From: DASSJM01 sp036280655
GTDB taxonomy: Bacteria; Actinomycetota; UBA4738; HRBIN12
DNA length: 8,231 nt
NCBI GenBank assembly: GCA_036280655.1
Contig: DASUQI010000033.1
Coordinates: 1 to 8,231, forward strand
Reading direction: 5' to 3'
Part shown: in pieces, positions 5,490-8,231 of the stretch
Layout of the letters: each line of letters opens with the position of its first letter
Position numbering within the stretch: position 1 is the stretch's first letter
Notes under the pieces: generated by a model
Databases searched by the model: none
What the model was told of the DNA's origin: nothing
What the model saw: the letters and a program-made list of their open reading frames with translations, nothing else
Made by a program: the position numbers and the translations under genes

Positions 5490-6448
5490 CACCCGCTCGC
5501 GACGTGATCGCGCTCGGCGAGACGATGTTGTCGCTCGTCGCGGTCGGCGTTCCCCTCGCCGAGGCGAACGAGCTGCACGTCACCCACGGCGGCGCCGAGA
5601 GCAATACGTGCGTGGCCCTCGTTCGGCTCGGCCTGACGGCCGCGCTCGTCAGCAGGCTCGGAACAGACCCGGCCGGCGACCGGATCGCTCGGGACCTCGC
5701 GTCGGCCGGCGTGGACACACGATGGGTCCGCCGCGTCCCGGCCCGACCGACCGGTCTGATGCTCCGTGAGACGTCAGGAGGTCCCGCCTGGTACCGGCGG
5801 GCCGATTCCGCGGCGAGCACGCTGTCCCCCGGCGATCTCGAGGACGTCCCGGTCGAGGAGGCGCGGGCCGTGGTGGTGAGCGGGATCACCGCGATGCTCG
5901 GGGTCGGTCCGCAGCGAACGGCGATCGCGCTGCTCGACCGCGCAACCGGGCTCCGCGTCGTGGATCCGAACCTGCGACTCGGGCTGTGGGGATCGGACCG
6001 CGCGGATGAGCTCGTCCGGCCGCTGCTCGAACGGGCGGACCTGCTGCTCGGCGGGGAGGCGGAGCTCACCCGATTGGTCGGTGGGGACGGACACGATCTC
6101 GGCGAGGAAGGCCGAGAGCTCGCCGAACGATGTCACGCGCTCGGCCCCACCGAGGTCGTCCTGAAGCGCGGGGCGCGGGGCGCCGCGGCGAGCGACAACG
6201 CCGGCGGGTGGTACGAGGTCCACCCGCCCGCGGAAGACGATGTCGACCCCGTCGGAGCGGGCGACGCCTTCAACGCCGGTTACCTCGCGGCGCGGTTGTT
6301 CGGCCGGTCGGTCGCCCAGGCGCTCGAGCAGGGTGCGCGGTGCGGCGCCGCGGTTGCCGCCGTCGTCGGAGACCACGCCGGGTTCCCGGCGTTCGAGCAG
6401 ATCGGAGGATCGCGATGGCCAGAGACGCGCGACAGCCCGAGGGTCTGA
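5486..6448 (+). CDS. kdgK: PfkB-family sugar kinase, probably 2-keto-3-deoxygluconate kinase
   Basis: Cytoplasmic ATP-dependent kinase, probably making KDPG from KDG for the aldolase encoded just before it. The 320-aa protein has the ribokinase fold signatures: GETMLSL at 11-17, GGAESNTCVALVRLG at 35-49, the KDG-kinase-like WYRRADSAAS at 102-111 (substrate lid), DPNLRLGLW at 160-168, and the ATP/anion-hole motif DPVGAGDAFNAGYLA at 254-268 with catalytic Asp260. The DPNLR plus YRR-SAAS combination favours KDG kinase over fructokinase or ribokinase, and the neighbouring aldolase supports it. The ATG at 5486 overlaps the aldolase stop by 4 nt, indicating translational coupling. The C-terminal tail overlaps the ridA start by 34 nt. 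The exact sugar-acid isomer (gluconate or galactonate type) cannot be told. Confidence 0.88.
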   Translation: MTPARDVIALGETMLSLVAVGVPLAEANELHVTHGGAESNTCVALVRLGLTAALVSRLGTDPAGDRIARDLASAGVDTRWVRRVPARPTGLMLRETSGGPAWYRRADSAASTLSPGDLEDVPVEEARAVVVSGITAMLGVGPQRTAIALLDRATGLRVVDPNLRLGLWGSDRADELVRPLLERADLLLGGEAELTRLVGGDGHDLGEEGRELAERCHALGPTEVVLKRGARGAAASDNAGGWYEVHPPAEDDVDPVGAGDAFNAGYLAARLFGRSVAQALEQGARCGAAVAAVVGDHAGFPAFEQIGGSRWPETRDSPRV

Positions 6449-6804
6449 CGCCTCCTGGACCGCCGTACAGTCCGGTGGTCGTCGCCGGGGACCTGGTGTT
6501 CACGGCCGGTCAGGTGGCGTTCGACGCGAGTGGCAGACTCATGGCCGGCGGCATCGAGGAACAGGCGGACCAGGTGCTGGACAACGTCGAGCGCTGCCTC
6601 GCGGCCGCCGGGTGCTCGATGGACGACGTCGTGAAGGTCACGGTGTTCCTCTCGGACCTTCGGGACTTCGACACGTTCAATCGCGTGTACGCGCGACGCT
6701 TCGTCCCGCCGTACCCCGCGCGGTCAACCATCGGCGCCCAGCTCGCGGACGGGCTCCTGGTCGAGATCGAGGCGGTGGCGCGGACGCCCGGCGGTGGCCG
6801 GTAG
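6415..6804 (+). CDS. ridA: RidA family enamine/imine deaminase
   Basis: Small trimeric enzyme that hydrolyses reactive enamines and imines released by PLP-dependent dehydratases to ketoacids and ammonia. The 129-aa sequence contains the expected active-site residues: Tyr18 in GPPYSP, LVFTAGQVAFD at 27-37, VVKVTVFLSD at 72-81, Arg103 in PARSTIG (equivalent to E. coli Arg105) and Glu119 in VEIEAVA. The length is typical. The ATG at 6415 is preceded by GGAGGA 5 nt upstream and lies inside the end of the kinase gene. Presence in a KDG-KDPG operon suggests handling of an imine produced when a 2-amino sugar acid is deaminated. General housekeeping damage control is the alternative. The stop is only 5 bp from the end of the converging dehydratase-like remnant. 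Confidence 0.92.
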   Translation: MARDARQPEGLTPPGPPYSPVVVAGDLVFTAGQVAFDASGRLMAGGIEEQADQVLDNVERCLAAAGCSMDDVVKVTVFLSDLRDFDTFNRVYARRFVPPYPARSTIGAQLADGLLVEIEAVARTPGGGR

Positions 6805-6809
6805 CCGCG

Positions 6810-7239
6810 TCAGAAGAAGGTCGCGATCGCGCCCACCACCCGGTCGTCGTCGTCGAGCTCCGCGATCACCCTCCCACCGGTCGAACGCCGAACAGGGGTG
6901 GGAGATCCCGAACATGACGAGGTCGCCCACCTCGAGCGAAACGTCGCCGGAGACGCGGCAGTACGCGTGCTGGTCGTTCAGTCCGGTGACGTCAACGAAG
7001 CCTCCGATGCTCAGCATCTCTTCGAGCCCACGACGCACGAGCAGAGGCCGAGGGTAGCCCTGATCGAACGGCACGTCCCGCCTGCCGAGGCCGACGATCG
7101 CGAGATCATGCTCGGGCCTCGACAGCACGACGCCCCACACCTCGATCGCGGAGCGGAACCGCGCCTCGGGCGGGAACCCCTTCGTCGTCTCGTCGATCCT
7201 CGCACCGGAGATGAGCTCGGCCGGATCCGACGGCGTCAT
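6810..7239 (-). pseudogene. C-terminal remnant of a D-serine dehydratase / D-threonine aldolase-like protein, frameshifted
   Basis: Only the C-terminal metal-binding domain of this PLP enzyme family is encoded. The sequence shows FRSAIEVWGVVLSRPE at 28-42, GRRDVPFDQG at 52-61, TGLNDQHAY at 85-93, and GISHPCSAFDRW at 111-122, whose His114 and Cys116 match the zinc ligands of D-serine dehydratases. The normal N-terminal PLP barrel (over 200 residues) is missing; upstream DNA is the hydrolase gene. After Trp122 the frame is lost. Removing one G of the GGG at 6873-6875 restores RVIAELDDDDRVVGAIATFF and a TGA at 6810, the ordinary family ending, for 142 aa. Unrepaired, the frame runs antisense into ridA to 6724 with an Arg-rich nonsense tail. 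The ATG at 7239 overlaps the hydrolase stop as ATGA. It may be a decaying gene, or a real short protein with a sequencing error. Confidence 0.75.
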
Positions 7240-8231
7240 GCGCCGAAGCGCGGCAGGTGCTCGCGGTTCGCGTCGAGGATCGCGTCGAGAAGCGCCGACG
7301 CGGTGGGATAGTCGGGCACGAGCGGGTTCGAGAGCAGCGCCTTCAGCGCCAGGGAACGGTCACCGCTCGTGGCTGCCCGGATCGTGAGTCGCTCGTACGC
7401 CTTCGCGTGCTCCACGAGCCCGAGCATGTCGTCCGAGAGCGGTCCGACCGGGAGGGGGTGAGCGCCGTCGCCGTCCACCCGCGCGGAGACCTCGACCACG
7501 TCGTCGTCGGCGAGGTTCGGGATCGCGCCGCCGTTGCGAACGTTGAGGACCTGGACGTCGCCGGTTCCCGCGACCAGCGATGCCACCAGCTGCGCGGCGG
7601 CCTCGCTGTAGTAGGCGCCCCCCCTGCGTTCGAGGAGCGCGGGCTTCTCCGCGAGGGCCGGATCCCGGTACATCTCGAGCAATCGGGCCTCGATCTCGAT
7701 CACCTCTTCGGCGCGGGTCGGGCCCGACTTCTGGTGCTCGAGGATCTCGTTCGTCAGGTAGTAGTAGCGCAGGTAGGAGGAGGGGATCGCGCCGATCGCG
7801 CCGATCAGCTCCGCCGGCAGGTCGGCCTCGCGCGCGAGCTCGTCGAGCGACGACCCGAGCAGCTCGGGGAGACGGTCGGCGCCGTCCACCCGGATCGCCC
7901 GCACCCACGAGAGGTGGTTGAGCCCCACGTGCTCGAGCTCCACTCGCTCGGGCTCGACGCCGAACTGCGACGCGAAGCGCCGCTGGAGGTTGATGGCCAC
8001 GTTGCACAACCCGAGCGCCCGGTGCCCCTCGTCAAGCAGGGCCTGCGTGACCATGCCGGTGGGGTTCGTGAAGTCGACGATCCACGCCCCCGGCGCGCCG
8101 CGCCGAGCCGTCAGCTCCGCGAGATCCAGGACGACGGGGATCGTCCGCAGCCCCTTCGCGAAGCCGCCCGGACCCGTCGTCTCCTGACCGACGCATCCGA
8201 ACCTGGGCGGGATCGTCTCGTCGAGCAGGCG
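7236..8231 (-). CDS. Glycoside hydrolase family 4, 6-phospho-beta-glucosidase type (partial, N-terminus outside window)
   Basis: NAD- and metal-dependent hydrolase using redox-assisted elimination. The frame is open to the window edge and gives the last 331 residues of a family about 420-450 long, so the NAD-binding Rossmann start is missing. Visible motifs, numbered from the edge: FGCVGQETTGPGGFAKGLRT at 11-30, FTNPTGMVTQALL at 54-66, CNVA at 76-79 (metal-binding Cys; close to the CNVP signature of 6-phospho-beta-glucosidases), GLNHLSW at 103-109, RGGAYYSE at 203-210 (likely catalytic Tyr) and NGGAIPNL at 233-240. An ATG at 8054 would cut away essential motifs and is not the start. The stop overlaps the start of the dehydratase-like remnant by 4 nt. 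It probably releases a sugar unit intracellularly. Whether the substrate is phosphorylated is unsure, since no PTS gene is visible. Confidence 0.92.
   Translation of the reverse strand, partial: RLLDETIPPRFGCVGQETTGPGGFAKGLRTIPVVLDLAELTARRGAPGAWIVDFTNPTGMVTQALLDEGHRALGLCNVAINLQRRFASQFGVEPERVELEHVGLNHLSWVRAIRVDGADRLPELLGSSLDELAREADLPAELIGAIGAIPSSYLRYYYLTNEILEHQKSGPTRAEEVIEIEARLLEMYRDPALAEKPALLERRGGAYYSEAAAQLVASLVAGTGDVQVLNVRNGGAIPNLADDDVVEVSARVDGDGAHPLPVGPLSDDMLGLVEHAKAYERLTIRAATSGDRSLALKALLSNPLVPDYPTASALLDAILDANREHLPRFGA

Noticed and set aside
5242..6069. Minus-strand open frame of 275 codons opposite the aldolase and kinase
   Set aside because: Ser/Arg/Pro-rich antisense frame with no motif; the plus strand encodes conserved enzymes.
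1..8231. CRISPR arrays, insertion sequences, att sites or phage genes
   Set aside because: I saw no direct repeats with spacers, no terminal inverted repeats and no transposase, integrase or phage motifs; the window reads as ordinary carbohydrate metabolism.

Overview
The window is GC-rich DNA with strong G/C bias at third codon positions, several GTG or TTG starts and long antisense shadow ORFs. Together with the lipoprotein-type binding protein and the ROK repressor, this suggests an Actinomycetota-like bacterium; a Chloroflexota-type high-GC genome cannot be excluded. I identified every gene from protein motifs alone, because no search could be run.

Layout. Positions 1-260 hold no convincing gene. 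A minus-strand operon runs from about 4830 down to 261: a ROK-family repressor, a lipoprotein sugar-binding protein, and two CUT1-type (MalF/MalG-like) ABC permeases. No ATPase is present, so the transporter probably borrows a shared MsmK/MsiK-type ATPase encoded elsewhere. A divergent plus-strand operon follows at 4878-6804: a KDPG/KHG aldolase, a PfkB-family 2-keto-3-deoxygluconate (KDG) kinase and a RidA imine deaminase, tightly packed with 4-nt and 34-nt overlaps. Converging on it from the right, on the minus strand, are a glycoside hydrolase family 4 gene (6-phospho-beta-glucosidase type, cut by the window edge) and, overlapping its stop by ATGA, a short, frameshifted C-terminal piece of a D-serine dehydratase/D-threonine aldolase-like protein.

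Control. The 140-bp gap between the divergent operons carries a 23-bp near-perfect palindrome (4803-4825, core GGAAACTTTCC). It lies immediately downstream of a good minus-strand promoter (TTGACG, 18 bp, TAGCAT). This fits ROK autoregulation and joint control of import and catabolism. A very strong hairpin (2091-2136) lies between the binding-protein stop and the first canonical start of the first permease, where it could set binding protein to permease stoichiometry.

Working model. A sugar or sugar acid is imported by the ABC system and converted to KDG, which is phosphorylated by the kinase and split by the aldolase to pyruvate and glyceraldehyde 3-phosphate. RidA and the remnant D-serine dehydratase-like gene suggest that the KDG may come, or once came, from an amino-sugar acid by dehydrative deamination. 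That last step is inference. The oddest features are the palindrome, the hairpin, three minus-strand genes whose Shine-Dalgarno-like sequences face near-ATG codons (ACG, ACG, ATA) instead of canonical starts, and the broken dehydratase remnant.
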